A DNA stretch of 64,000 nt from Bacteroidota bacterium (GTDB lineage Bacteria; Bacteroidota; Bacteroidia; NS11-12g; UBA955), in the NCBI GenBank assembly GCA_030682255.1, contig JAUXOK010000027.1, forward strand, positions 124,001-188,000, given 5' to 3'. The notes under the pieces were generated by a model. That model was not told the origin of the DNA and did not search any database. It saw only the letters and a program-made list of their open reading frames with translations. Positions 47,445 through 55,371 of the stretch are shown piece after piece. How positions within the stretch are numbered: the first letter of the stretch is position 1; the number at the start of each line of letters is the position of its first letter. A program made the position numbers and the translations under genes.

Positions 47445-47615
47445 ATGGAAACATTTAAAATTGAAGTGAAAGAAACGCTTTCTAGAATTATTGAAATTGA
47501 AGCCAATTCAAATGAAGAAGCAATCTTAAAAATTGAAGACTTATACAAAAAACAAGAAATTGTGTTAGATGCCGATGATTATGTTGAAACTGAATTTTTA
47601 AAATCAGAAGATTAA
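47445..47615 (+). CDS. DpnD/PcfM-like small protein
   Basis: A 56-residue acidic protein missed by longer-ORF searches: M-E-T-F-K-I-E-V-K-E-T-L-S-R, then I-E-A-N-S-N-E-E-A-I and V-L-D-A-D-D-Y-V-E-T-E-F. This matches the DpnD/PcfM pattern of a short beta-alpha fold with a conserved D-A-D-D near the end. Family members are found in the DpnII restriction-modification locus and on conjugative plasmids, with no proven activity. No restriction or transfer gene is near here, so this may be a stray copy left by a mobile element. Confidence 0.65.
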   Translation: METFKIEVKETLSRIIEIEANSNEEAILKIEDLYKKQEIVLDADDYVETEFLKSED

Positions 47616-47839
47616 AGGACGTGGAATTCAATCCTTCTAACTGTAGCTAATAGTTTGGGTTTTGGAGGCAAAACGAATAAGCCTCGTTTTCTATGGTAAA
47701 GCCTATGCTTCATGCGAGGAAAAAAGGAAGAGGTTTAGATTTGGTTCTGAAAGTTATCGGATTGTAAGAGTTGTGCATACGCCTCAGCTTTGCTGTTTAA
47801 AAATTTACCAAGGTTTTGCCCGTGCTGGATTTTTCTGTT

Positions 47840-49807
47840 TTATTGCTTGATTAATTTAATAACCAGCCAATCGTCTATTCTCAGAATATACAATCCACTG
47901 TTTTGTTCTGATAAATCAATCGTTGTTTGCTTTTCATTCAGCCAATTTTTTTGGATAACTTTTCCTAAAATATCTGAAATCTCATAAGGTACGTGTTGAG
48001 TCCTAGAGCCTTCTATAGTAAATACCCCATTTGTTGGATTGGGATAAACCGAAAATCTGTCTGTTGCGATTTGAAGATTTACTAAAGGAATGTTTACATA
48101 ATAACAAGAAGATGTATCGGTGCATCCATTTTGAGATACCGTTACTGCATAATTACCTGTCTTAGTAGGTGTAATAGTTTGATTTGTTTCATTAGGAATT
48201 ACAGCATAGTTGTTATCGCAATCAAGCCATTGAAAAATGATGCCAATGGGGTTTGTGGGATTTGCTGTGAGTGAAGTTTCGGTTGAAGTTACTGATATGT
48301 TTTGCGAATTGGTTATTGTAAGATTCAGCAACATAAAACTGTCGCAGCCTGCTGCATTGGGGATGGTATCGTAGTATGTTCCAGAAACAGTGTATGGTTT
48401 GCCATTCCAAGTATATCTTAAGCATGCGGTAATGGTTTGAGACGAAGATGTAAGACATAAAGCACGATAAGCGTTAATTCTTCCATGTCCATAATATTGA
48501 TCCCAACCGGGCGTATCTTCATTTGTTGCACCTACTAAATCTTCTGCTGATGCTTCAATAATTGATTTTATTTGGGCAGGTGTTCTTGATAAATCCTGTG
48601 CTAGCAACAAAGCAGCTAAACCTGCCACATGAGGGGCTGCTTGGGATGTTCCTCCCCAGTAAGATGCATAATTGGTATTGGATAGGTGATTTAATCCATA
48701 AACGAAATTACCTGGTGCAACTACAGAAATGTGATTGCCAAAATTGCTACCACTTGTTGAACTCCAAAAAAAAGGTTTTGTCCTAGTATCATTCGAATTA
48801 GTGGAGCCAACTGCAATAACGCCTGAAAAACCAGCTGGAAATTGCATCGTATTTGAATTTGAATTCCCCATAGATACCACAACAGTTACTTGATTATCAA
48901 TAGCATAGTTTATCGCATTTAGAAGTGTGGAGGAATAACTGGTTCCACCTAATGACATATTAATCACTTTTGCGCCATTATCTACTGCGTAATATATGGC
49001 ACTCGCCCACCATGAATAATATCCTAAATTATTATTATCCAATCCTTTTAAGATCATCAATTTGCAATTCCAATCAACACCCGCATACCCGATTGAGTTA
49101 TTCCCATTTGCCCCAATAATACCTGTTATATTGGTTCCGTGTCCATGGTCGTCTGTTGGGTTGTTGTCGGAATTGGCGAAATCCCATCCTTGTATATCAT
49201 CAATTCTGCCATTGCCGTCATCGTCAATTCCGTTATTAGGTATTTCATTGTAATTCTTCCAAATTCTTCCATCAAATTCTGGGTGGTTTAATCTAACTCC
49301 AGCATCAATTACAGCAACAATGATATTGCTATCTCCTTGCTCAATATCCCATGCTTTCTCCATTTCTATATCTGCTCCTGCGGTGGAAGGTGATAATGAA
49401 AATGTTCCATCATTTTTCAGCCCCCATTGTCTGGAATAAAATTGGTCATTAGGGATTGCATCTCCTGAACCCACAAAGTCTGGTTCTGCATATTCTACAG
49501 CACCTGTGTTGATGTATTCTTCTATGACTTGCTCAATATTAATTGCTTCTGGAAACTCAATAATGTAATAAAATTGATTGCTTTTTCGTCCAGTTGATTG
49601 TTTTGTGATTATTAAAGCATGAAATTTTTGTGACACGCTTTCTACTGTATTAATGTCAATGATCTTTTGATTCAATAAAGATTTGCCGGAATCTTGGATT
49701 TCACTTTTTAATTTTAAAATTATTCGGTTAGTTGGTTTGGTATTTTGTCCAAATGTTGCAACGATACTCATCAATGTCGTTGTAATTACAAATAATATAT
49801 TTTTCAT
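47840..49807 (-). CDS. Subtilisin-like serine protease with T9SS sorting domain
   Basis: A 655-residue exported S8 protease. The signal peptide ends near residue 20. An inhibitor-like propeptide covers about 25-110. The catalytic triad is D168 in A-V-I-D-A-G, H223 in H-G-H-G-T-N and S388 in G-G-T-S-Q-A-A-P. After the catalytic domain (about 145-445) come Ig-like segments with several cysteines and a T9SS type A domain (Y-P-N-P-T-N near 585). The histidine motif reads H-G-H-G-T-N-I-T-G, whereas most subtilisins have H-G-T-H-V-A-G, so the residue after Thr is Asn instead of His. Its role is likely extracellular protein degradation. Confidence 0.88.
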   Translation of the reverse strand: MKNILFVITTTLMSIVATFGQNTKPTNRIILKLKSEIQDSGKSLLNQKIIDINTVESVSQKFHALIITKQSTGRKSNQFYYIIEFPEAINIEQVIEEYINTGAVEYAEPDFVGSGDAIPNDQFYSRQWGLKNDGTFSLSPSTAGADIEMEKAWDIEQGDSNIIVAVIDAGVRLNHPEFDGRIWKNYNEIPNNGIDDDGNGRIDDIQGWDFANSDNNPTDDHGHGTNITGIIGANGNNSIGYAGVDWNCKLMILKGLDNNNLGYYSWWASAIYYAVDNGAKVINMSLGGTSYSSTLLNAINYAIDNQVTVVVSMGNSNSNTMQFPAGFSGVIAVGSTNSNDTRTKPFFWSSTSGSNFGNHISVVAPGNFVYGLNHLSNTNYASYWGGTSQAAPHVAGLAALLLAQDLSRTPAQIKSIIEASAEDLVGATNEDTPGWDQYYGHGRINAYRALCLTSSSQTITACLRYTWNGKPYTVSGTYYDTIPNAAGCDSFMLLNLTITNSQNISVTSTETSLTANPTNPIGIIFQWLDCDNNYAVIPNETNQTITPTKTGNYAVTVSQNGCTDTSSCYYVNIPLVNLQIATDRFSVYPNPTNGVFTIEGSRTQHVPYEISDILGKVIQKNWLNEKQTTIDLSEQNSGLYILRIDDWLVIKLIKQ

Positions 49808-50101
49808 TCTGATTTAATTTTTAAATAAAACAATTTTACTAAAATGAAGGGGAAAAAGCAATGATAGCAGTTTCATTCTTCCAAAAACTCTCAAAAAAAT
49901 GATGTCTCCAGATTATGGAGCAACTTTTTTGAGTTTTAGATATTGCCATGTTTTCAGTATTCTTTCCGCAAATAAAATTCATTCCGCGTAAAAAACCAAA
50001 CACAAAAAAACCGACCATGTTAGTGGTTCTTTTTTAACGATTTGGCGCCAACATTTTTCAGCTTAAGTTTTTATTTAAATGAAAACCACTAAATTTGTGA
50101 A
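49808..50101. other. Divergent control region of the protease and the Crp-like regulator
   Basis: Between a minus-strand protease gene and a plus-strand crp-like gene. TAAATTTG at 50090-50097, 4 bases ahead of the regulator ATG, is a likely -7 box and implies an almost leaderless message. No GTAAC-type site lies at the 41-base position ahead of it, so autoregulation through that motif is not evident. Confidence 0.5.
50090..50097 (+). promoter_or_regulatory. -7 box of the Crp-like regulator gene
   Basis: TAAATTTG matches TAnnTTTG. The start codon at 50102 follows 4 bases later, so transcription would begin at or next to the start codon. Confidence 0.5.
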
Positions 50102-50722
50102 ATGGAATTGAACGAAATAATTGAATTTAAATCTTCTCCAATGATGAGAGAAAAGCTTCTTCAACTTGGATTTGTTAAGAAATTTACAGAAGATGAAGTA
50201 ATTTTAGATGAAAACTCATATATAAGAGCCATTCCAATTGTTACCAATGGCAGTGTGCGTGTGTTAAGAACAGATGAGGAAGGCAGAGAAATTTTATTGT
50301 ATTATATCAAAGCAGGCGAGAGTTGTATCATGTCTTTTTTGGGCGGTATGCACAATGATACCAGTAAAGTGAGAGCAATAGCTGAAGAGAATACCGAGAT
50401 TCTTTTTATTCCCATAGATAAAATTAGTTCTTTGATTAAAGAATTTCCGGAATGGTTAGATTATATTTTTAGATTGTATCACAAAAGATTCGAAGATTTA
50501 CTAGATGTTGTGAATGCCATTGCATTTAAAAAGCTAGATGAACGTTTGTTGAATTTTATTCAAAGAAAATGCGAATTAACTAAAAGTAAAACCATTGCTT
50601 TGACCCACGAACAGTTGGCAAATGAACTTGGTACAGCCCGTGTAGTGGTTTCTAGATTACTTAAACAAATGGAAAATGAAGGCTTGGTGATATTAGGCAG
50701 AAATAAAATTACGCTTGTGTAA
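50102..50722 (+). CDS. Crp/Fnr-family transcriptional regulator of the sulfur island
   Basis: A 206-residue regulator with a cyclic-nucleotide-binding-type beta roll (about 20-120), a dimerisation helix (about 120-145) and a winged HTH (about 145-205, recognition helix E-L-G-T-A-R-V-V-V-S-R-L). It has only two cysteines, C75 and C157, so it is not an Fe-S FNR. These cysteines could sense sulfide-derived persulfides, but that is a hypothesis. Its stop codon overlaps the first of five GTAAC-N4-GTnnCCA sites, all in the following 12 kb. I infer that it activates the sulfur genes, in place of the ArsR- or CsoR-type repressors (BigR, CstR) or FisR used elsewhere. Confidence 0.92.
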   Translation: MELNEIIEFKSSPMMREKLLQLGFVKKFTEDEVILDENSYIRAIPIVTNGSVRVLRTDEEGREILLYYIKAGESCIMSFLGGMHNDTSKVRAIAEENTEILFIPIDKISSLIKEFPEWLDYIFRLYHKRFEDLLDVVNAIAFKKLDERLLNFIQRKCELTKSKTIALTHEQLANELGTARVVVSRLLKQMENEGLVILGRNKITLV

Positions 50723-50762
50723 CACAAGTAACCATCGGGCAAATAAATAAATCAGAATTTTG
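50719..50762 (+). promoter_or_regulatory. Operator/promoter A (for DUF2892 and TauE)
   Basis: GTAACacaaGTAACC at 50719-50733 and the TTTG of GAATTTTG at 50759-50762. The distance from the first G of the motif to TTTG is 40 bases, equal in all five island promoters. The motif overlaps the stop codon of the regulator gene. The first gene starts 33 bases after the box. Confidence 0.75.
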
Positions 50763-50794
50763 CAGCTTAATATTATATAAAAATTTATAATCGT

Positions 50795-51001
50795 ATGAAA
50801 AAAAATATGGGCTCAGCAGACAAAATTATTAGAATAATACTTGCAATCATTATTGCAGGATTATACTTTGCAAACTTAATTTCAGGTACATTGGCTATCG
50901 TTTTGATGGTATTTGCACTTGTTTTTGTACTCACTAGTTTCATGAGTTTTTGTCCATTGTATTTACCATTTGGTATTTCAACAAGTAGAAAAGAAAAATA
51001 A
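50795..51001 (+). CDS. DUF2892 small membrane protein
   Basis: A 68-residue protein with the family opening M-G-x-x-D-[KR]-I-I-R and two transmembrane helices, ending S-F-C-P-L-Y-L-P-F-G-I-S-T. The central cysteine (C53) in the F-C-P-L-Y-x-x-F motif is conserved in the family. DUF2892 proteins are frequently next to rhodaneses or sulfur-handling genes and are suspected to bind or move sulfane sulfur, but no function is proven. It is preceded by operator A and followed by the TauE gene. Confidence 0.9.
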   Translation: MKKNMGSADKIIRIILAIIIAGLYFANLISGTLAIVLMVFALVFVLTSFMSFCPLYLPFGISTSRKEK

Positions 51002-51090
51002 ATTTAATTGGGTATAAATTCACGATTGACTATTTTTTAGATATTCAATTGTTGGATGAATACTTTTTAATTCATTAATAAAGAAAAGAC

Positions 51091-51888
51091 ATGGAAATTA
51101 TAGGATTTTTAGCATCAATTTTAATTGGTGTAGCGTTAGGTTTAATAGGAGGCGGTGGCAGTATTTTAACTGTTCCTGTTTTGGTTTATTTATTCAGTAT
51201 AGATGCTGTTTTAGCAACAGCCTATTCCTTATTTGTAGTTGGTTTAACCAGTGCAGTGGGGTCAGTTACGTATTTCAAAAAAGGCTTAGTTAATATAAAA
51301 ACAGCCATCGTATTTGGAATACCTTCAATCATTGCGGTATTTGCAACAAGGGCTTTTATAGTGCCTGCAATTCCTCAAGATGTTTTTTCAATTGGTGATT
51401 TTATGGTTACCAAAAGTATTTTAATGATGTTGTTGTTTGCCGTTTTAATGATTGCGGCTTCATACAGTATGATTAAAAAAGACAAGAAAAAATCAGAGGA
51501 AATGGTTGGTGAACAAAAGTTTAATTATCCATTAATACTTGTTGAAGGTGCTGTGGTGGGTGTTTTAACAGGCTTGGTTGGAGCAGGTGGTGGTTTTTTG
51601 ATTATTCCGGCTTTAGTCGTTTTATCAAAGCTTCCTATGAAAGAAGCGGTTGGCACATCATTGGTAATTATTGCAGCCAAATCTTTGATAGGATTTTTTG
51701 GTGAAGGTGGAGAAACCGTAATAGATTGGTTGTTTTTAATCAAAGTTTCAGCATTTGCCATAGTTGGTATTTTTATAGGTGCAGCTTTATCTAAAAAAAT
51801 AGATGGCGCCAAATTAAAACCAGCTTTTGGTTGGTTTGTATTAATTATGGGCATATACATTATCATCAAAGAAACCATTTTAAAATAA
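51091..51888 (+). CDS. TauE/SafE sulfite-exporter family protein
   Basis: A 265-residue membrane protein with about eight helices in two similar halves, each starting with a glycine-rich block (L-G-L-I-G-G-G-G-S-I-L near 19 and L-V-G-A-G-G-G-F-L-I near 162). The family includes exporters of sulfite and related organosulfur anions. In BigR-type operons a TauE gene lies with a persulfide dioxygenase and two YeeE/YedE genes, the same set seen here, so sulfite export after sulfide oxidation is the most likely role. Probably transcribed from promoter A with the DUF2892 gene. Confidence 0.88.
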   Translation: MEIIGFLASILIGVALGLIGGGGSILTVPVLVYLFSIDAVLATAYSLFVVGLTSAVGSVTYFKKGLVNIKTAIVFGIPSIIAVFATRAFIVPAIPQDVFSIGDFMVTKSILMMLLFAVLMIAASYSMIKKDKKKSEEMVGEQKFNYPLILVEGAVVGVLTGLVGAGGGFLIIPALVVLSKLPMKEAVGTSLVIIAAKSLIGFFGEGGETVIDWLFLIKVSAFAIVGIFIGAALSKKIDGAKLKPAFGWFVLIMGIYIIIKETILK

Positions 51889-51898
51889 TTTTTTAATT

Positions 51899-51942
51899 GT
51901 AACATAAGTTGCCACAAATAAAAATTTTAAGTACGAATTTTG
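51899..51942 (+). promoter_or_regulatory. Operator/promoter B (for the MBL-rhodanese gene)
   Basis: GTAACataaGTTGCC at 51899-51913, 10 bases after the TauE stop codon, and the TTTG of GAATTTTG at 51939-51942, the same 40-base distance as in the other four. The second half deviates by one base from GTTAC. The start codon follows 36 bases after the box. Confidence 0.7.
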
Positions 51943-51978
51943 CACTCACAATTTTAATCAAATAATAAAAAAAAATAT

Positions 51979-53403
51979 ATGACAAATAATAAATTTACAG
52001 TAGAACAAATCTACACAGGATGTTTAGCCCAAGGCGCTTATTACATTACCTCAAATGGCGAAGCTGCAATTATTGACCCACTTCGTGAAACACAACCATA
52101 CATGGATAGATTGCAACATGATGGTGTTAAATTAAAGTACATTTTTGAAACTCATTTTCATGCTGATTTTGTATCAGGACATTTAGATTTAAGCAAAAAA
52201 ACAAATGCGGCTATCGTTTATGGTCCAAATGCTGTTTGTGAGTTTGAAAGTATTACTGCTACTGATGGACAAATATTTTCTGTTGGTGAAATTAAAATCA
52301 AAGTATTGCATACGCCTGGTCACACCATGGAAAGTACCACTTATTTATTGATAGATGAAAATGGAAAAGATTATGCCATTTTTTCAGGTGACACCTTGTT
52401 TTTAGGTGATGTTGGCAGACCAGATTTGGCTCAAAAAGCAGCCGATATGACACAAGATCAATTAGCTGGTTTGTTATATGATAGCTTAAATTCTAAAATT
52501 ATGCCTTTAGCAGATGATGTAATCGTTTATCCTGCGCATGGTGCTGGAAGTGCTTGTGGTAAAAATATGATGAAAGAAACAGTTGATACATTGGGTAATC
52601 AAAAGAAAGTGAATTATGCATTAAATCAACCCAATAAACAAGCCTTTATCGAAGCTGTAACAGATGGTTTATTGCCTCCTCCAGCTTATTTTGGAATGAA
52701 TGTAGCCATGAATAAAAAAGGTTACGAAAGTTTTGAAAATGTATTTAACAAAGGGATGGAAGCCATAGAAGCTAAAGATTTTGAAATGGTGGCAGAGGCT
52801 ACTGGTGCTTTGATTTTAGATACAAGAGATAACAATGTGTTTTATCAAGGTTTTATTCCTCAATCAATTAATATTGGAATTAATGGTGATTTTGCGCCAT
52901 GGGTAGGTGCTTTGATTGGCGATGTTAAACAACCAATTTTATTAGTAACTGAAAATGGACAGGAAGAAGAAACTGTTACCAGATTAACCCGTGTTGGATT
53001 TGATAATATAGTCGGTCATTTAAAAGGTGGTTTCGAAGCTTGGAAAAACGAAGGCAACGAAATTGATACAGTTAAAAGAATTTCAGCAGAACAATTTGCA
53101 AGTGAATTAGTAGTAGGTGAAAATAAAGTTGTTGATATTCGTAGAGAAAGTGAGTATGAGGCAGAACATGTTGAAGAATCATACAGCAGACCTTTAGCAT
53201 ATATCAATGATTGGATCAAAGATGTTAATCCTCAAGAACATTTTTATATTCATTGTGCAGGCGGATATAGAAGTATGATTGCAGCAAGTATTCTTCAAGC
53301 CAGAGGTTACAGAAACTTTACTGAAATTGAAGGTGGATTTAAATCTATTGCAGAAACCAGTGTGCCAAAAACAAACTTTGTATGCCAAAGTAAGGTTCTC
53401 TAG
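51979..53403 (+). CDS. Persulfide dioxygenase-like MBL protein with two rhodanese domains
   Basis: A 474-residue protein: metallo-beta-lactamase domain (about 5-250), rhodanese-like domain without an active cysteine (about 265-360, the loop reads V-T-E-N-G-Q-E) and an active rhodanese (about 365-460, loop H-C-A-G-G-Y-R-S with C426). Iron ligands expected from ETHE1 are H59 in T-H-F-H-A-D-F, H115 in P-G-H-T and D138 in S-G-D-T-L-F. C14, C193 and C426 are placed like the three cysteines I recall in S. aureus CstB (C20, C201, C408). The family oxidises glutathione or other low-molecular-weight persulfides to sulfite or thiosulfate. The canonical PDO motif H-x-H-A-D-H has F at the last position here. 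Own promoter B. Confidence 0.88.
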   Translation: MTNNKFTVEQIYTGCLAQGAYYITSNGEAAIIDPLRETQPYMDRLQHDGVKLKYIFETHFHADFVSGHLDLSKKTNAAIVYGPNAVCEFESITATDGQIFSVGEIKIKVLHTPGHTMESTTYLLIDENGKDYAIFSGDTLFLGDVGRPDLAQKAADMTQDQLAGLLYDSLNSKIMPLADDVIVYPAHGAGSACGKNMMKETVDTLGNQKKVNYALNQPNKQAFIEAVTDGLLPPPAYFGMNVAMNKKGYESFENVFNKGMEAIEAKDFEMVAEATGALILDTRDNNVFYQGFIPQSINIGINGDFAPWVGALIGDVKQPILLVTENGQEEETVTRLTRVGFDNIVGHLKGGFEAWKNEGNEIDTVKRISAEQFASELVVGENKVVDIRRESEYEAEHVEESYSRPLAYINDWIKDVNPQEHFYIHCAGGYRSMIAASILQARGYRNFTEIEGGFKSIAETSVPKTNFVCQSKVL

Positions 53404-53437
53404 TTTTATTAAAATAAATTAAAAAATATTCAATTTT

Positions 53438-53466
53438 AAAAACCTGCCTCAAGCAGGTTTTTTTTA
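53438..53466 (+). terminator. Intrinsic terminator after the MBL-rhodanese gene
   Basis: AAAAACCTGC-ctcaa-GCAGGTTTTT at 53438-53462 is a perfect 10-bp hairpin followed by more Ts. It separates promoter B's transcript from the following region. Confidence 0.88.
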
Positions 53467-53525
53467 TTTTTACTCAGGCGATTTATTGGTATTACTTTTA
53501 TTTGATGTTTTATAGGGGTTAAATA

Positions 53526-54081
53526 GGGTCTGCTGAAAAAGTCATCAATTAAAACAATTGATTATTTCTTTTAGCTTCGCTGCTATTATTCTACAAGCTC
53601 ACCACACAGCTTCGTGGTCTCCCGCGTATTCACGCGGGATGGTGCCAATTCCGAAAACTAAATTCGAAGCCATCCGCACTTTTATTAAATTTGACTTTTT
53701 AATGAGGGTTTTTCAGGGAAACCACCAGGGAAGTTCCTTGAGTGGACTCAAGGAAATCACCCGCAGTGGTCTGAAAAATTAAGTTGAAAAGTCTAAATTT
53801 AATATGGTGCTAGCTTTTTTTACTCATTCTTGTTTGTTTTATTGCATTCGTGAGGTCGCTTCGCTTTGTTGTTTCTTTTTTTGGCAATAAAAAAAAAGAA
53901 AATCAAAAGTAGGTGCACGGTTTTTTAGGGTTTTATGTAAATTTCCTTGTACTTGAAATCCAAAAAATGAGTTATTGTGATTGACTATTATGTTGTTATT
54001 GTTTTTCAGCTAGCCCTAATTAGGTCTTATTGAAAAACCATAATACTGAAAGACTAAAAAATATATTTTTTCAGAAGCCCC
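53526..54081. mobile_element. Possible decayed insertion-sequence remnant
   Basis: Position 53526-53542 (GGGTCTGCTGAAAAAGT) and the reverse complement of 54065-54081 (GGGGCTTCTGAAAAAAT) match in 14 of 17 bases. The arms enclose 556 bases with no transposase frame. AAATA flanks the left arm at 53521-53525 and recurs one base past the right arm, a possible target duplication. I cannot name the family. Confidence 0.4.
53620..53639. repeat. GC-rich hairpin, same type as 23503-23523
   Basis: TCCCGCGT at 53620-53627 is inverted as ACGCGGGA at 53632-53639 with a four-base loop. The CCCGC...GCGGG hairpin resembles the one after clpB, so both may be copies of a dispersed repeat. Confidence 0.5.
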
Positions 54082-54131
54082 GAAATATAAACGCTTGGTT
54101 GATGCTACTTTTTTAAAAGAATAAAACTTAT

Positions 54132-54175
54132 GTAACATTAGTAACCAATTAAATTTTTGTTTCTATTTAATTTTG
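54132..54175 (+). promoter_or_regulatory. Operator/promoter C (for the main sulfur operon)
   Basis: GTAACattaGTAACC at 54132-54146 and TAATTTTG with its TTTG at 54172-54175, 40 bases from the first G. The first gene starts 21 bases after the box. Downstream genes follow with gaps of 5-76 bases up to the SoxB-like gene, so one transcript of about 6.5 kb is likely. Confidence 0.8.
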
Positions 54176-54195
54176 CATATTAATTAATAAACATA

Positions 54196-54510
54196 ATGGG
54201 ATTTTTCAGTAATTTATTCAAAAGTAATACCTCGTCAATCAATTTGACCGAACTAATCAATGAAGGTGGTTTTTTGGTGGATGTTCGTTCGCCATTAGAA
54301 TTTAAATCAGGAAGTGTAAAAGGCGCTGTTAATATTCCTTTGGATCAAATTTCGCAACAAATTAAAAAATTTGAAAATAAGAAAAATATCATAGTTTTTT
54401 GTAGAAGTGGTAACAGATCTGGACAAGCCAAACGCATATTAGAACAACAAGGTTTTAAAAATGTAACGAATGGTGGAACTTGGGAAAATGTTAAAAAATA
54501 TAAACACTAA
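54196..54510 (+). CDS. Single-domain rhodanese (first of the operon)
   Basis: A 104-residue cytosolic sulfurtransferase with the opening F-L-V-D-V-R-S-P-L-E-F and active-site loop F-C-R-S-G-N-R-S (C69). It ends G-G-T-W-E-N-V, like the second rhodanese at 55372, so the two are close paralogues. The N-terminus F-F-S-N-L-F-K-S is short and amphipathic and could touch the membrane. It is the first gene after promoter C. The likely job is moving sulfane sulfur from thiosulfate or persulfides in this island. Confidence 0.93.
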   Translation: MGFFSNLFKSNTSSINLTELINEGGFLVDVRSPLEFKSGSVKGAVNIPLDQISQQIKKFENKKNIIVFCRSGNRSGQAKRILEQQGFKNVTNGGTWENVKKYKH

Positions 54511-54521
54511 TTTTTTTGACA

Positions 54522-55364
54522 ATGAAAAATGATATGTGTTGCGTTACAGAGTGTGATAGACCTTTAGATCAAAACTATTGGGACAGTCAGTATAAATCTG
54601 AAACTACAGGTTGGGATTTAGGCATGGTGTCTCCACCAATCCAATCTTATTTTGAAAAAGTGCAGCAAAAAGACGCCAGGATTTTAATTCCTGGTTGTGG
54701 AAATACATACGAAGCTGAGTATTTACTGCAAAATGGATTTACCAACATAACAGTTATTGATATAGCGCCAACTTTGGTAGAAACACTTAAACTTAAGTTT
54801 GATAATAACAAACATATCACAATAATTTTAGGTGATTTTTTTGAATTAAATGGAACCTTTGATTACATCATTGAACAAACTTTTTTTTGTGCATTACCAC
54901 CAACCATGCGTCAAAAATATGTTTGGAAAATGCATCAACTATTAGCCAATCATGGTCAATTAGTCGGTCTTTTATTCAATCGTGAATTTGAGATAAATCC
55001 ACCATTTGGAGGTAGTGCCGATGAATATCGTACTCTTTTTAATGAAAGTTTTAAATTCAATCATTTCTCAACAGCAAATAATTCAATCATCAACCGTGCT
55101 AACACTGAATTATTGATTGATTTGGAAAAAATAGCGCAAGTGGAGGTAAACTTGTATCAGTTTACTGGCATCACATGTAATGGATGTAAAGAAACAATTA
55201 CACAAAAAATTTCAAAATTGCCTTTGGTATTAAATGTAAGTATCAACAGCGCCTTTAACGAAGTTTTAATAGTAAGTAATGAAGAAATAAGTATATCTCT
55301 TTTGCAAGAAACAATTAGCTACGATTCAAAATATAAAATAGAAAAACAAATAACAAATAAATAA
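54522..55364 (+). CDS. Thiopurine-methyltransferase-like domain fused to an HMA domain
   Basis: A 280-residue fusion. Residues about 18-205 are a TPMT-type SAM-dependent methyltransferase: N-Y-W-D-S-Q-Y near 18, T-T-G-W-D-L-G near 28-34, the SAM loop L-I-P-G-C-G-N near 55-61 and E-Q-T-F-F-C-A-L near 118-125. TPMT relatives methylate thiols, sulfide, selenium or tellurium compounds. Residues about 207-275 are a heavy-metal-associated fold with G-I-T-C-N-G-C-K (C219, C222). The N-terminal M-K-N-D-M-C-C adds two more cysteines. The fusion is unusual. I choose ATG 54522 over the TTG at 54516. It sits between two near-identical rhodaneses, so a sulfide or persulfide methyltransferase fed by an HMA carrier is a reasonable guess. 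Confidence 0.8.
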   Translation: MKNDMCCVTECDRPLDQNYWDSQYKSETTGWDLGMVSPPIQSYFEKVQQKDARILIPGCGNTYEAEYLLQNGFTNITVIDIAPTLVETLKLKFDNNKHITIILGDFFELNGTFDYIIEQTFFCALPPTMRQKYVWKMHQLLANHGQLVGLLFNREFEINPPFGGSADEYRTLFNESFKFNHFSTANNSIINRANTELLIDLEKIAQVEVNLYQFTGITCNGCKETITQKISKLPLVLNVSINSAFNEVLIVSNEEISISLLQETISYDSKYKIEKQITNK

Positions 55365-55371
55365 AATCAAT

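Larger units (their letters stand above)
53404..54195. other. Long intergenic region with a decayed mobile element
   Basis: The 792-base gap separates the MBL-rhodanese gene from the main sulfur operon. It holds the terminator at 53438-53462, a pair of imperfect terminal inverted repeats at 53526-54081, a GC-rich hairpin at 53620-53639 and operator C near its end. I see no coding frame worth calling. Confidence 0.6.

Noticed and set aside
47662-47850. Plus-strand 62-codon ORF between the DpnD-like gene and the protease
   Set aside because: It overlaps the protease end, has an unlikely cysteine-rich composition and shows no family. It looks like repeat-derived intergenic DNA.
49995-50040. Hairpin with a T-run near the Crp-like gene as a terminator
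   Set aside because: It lies in a divergent gap where neither neighbouring gene ends, and the stem has several mismatches.
50102-50722. Fe-S type FNR regulator
   Set aside because: Only two cysteines are present, not the four needed for the cluster.
53558-53782. 74-codon ORF inside the element between the inverted repeats
   Set aside because: It spans a GC-rich hairpin and has no transposase or other domain.
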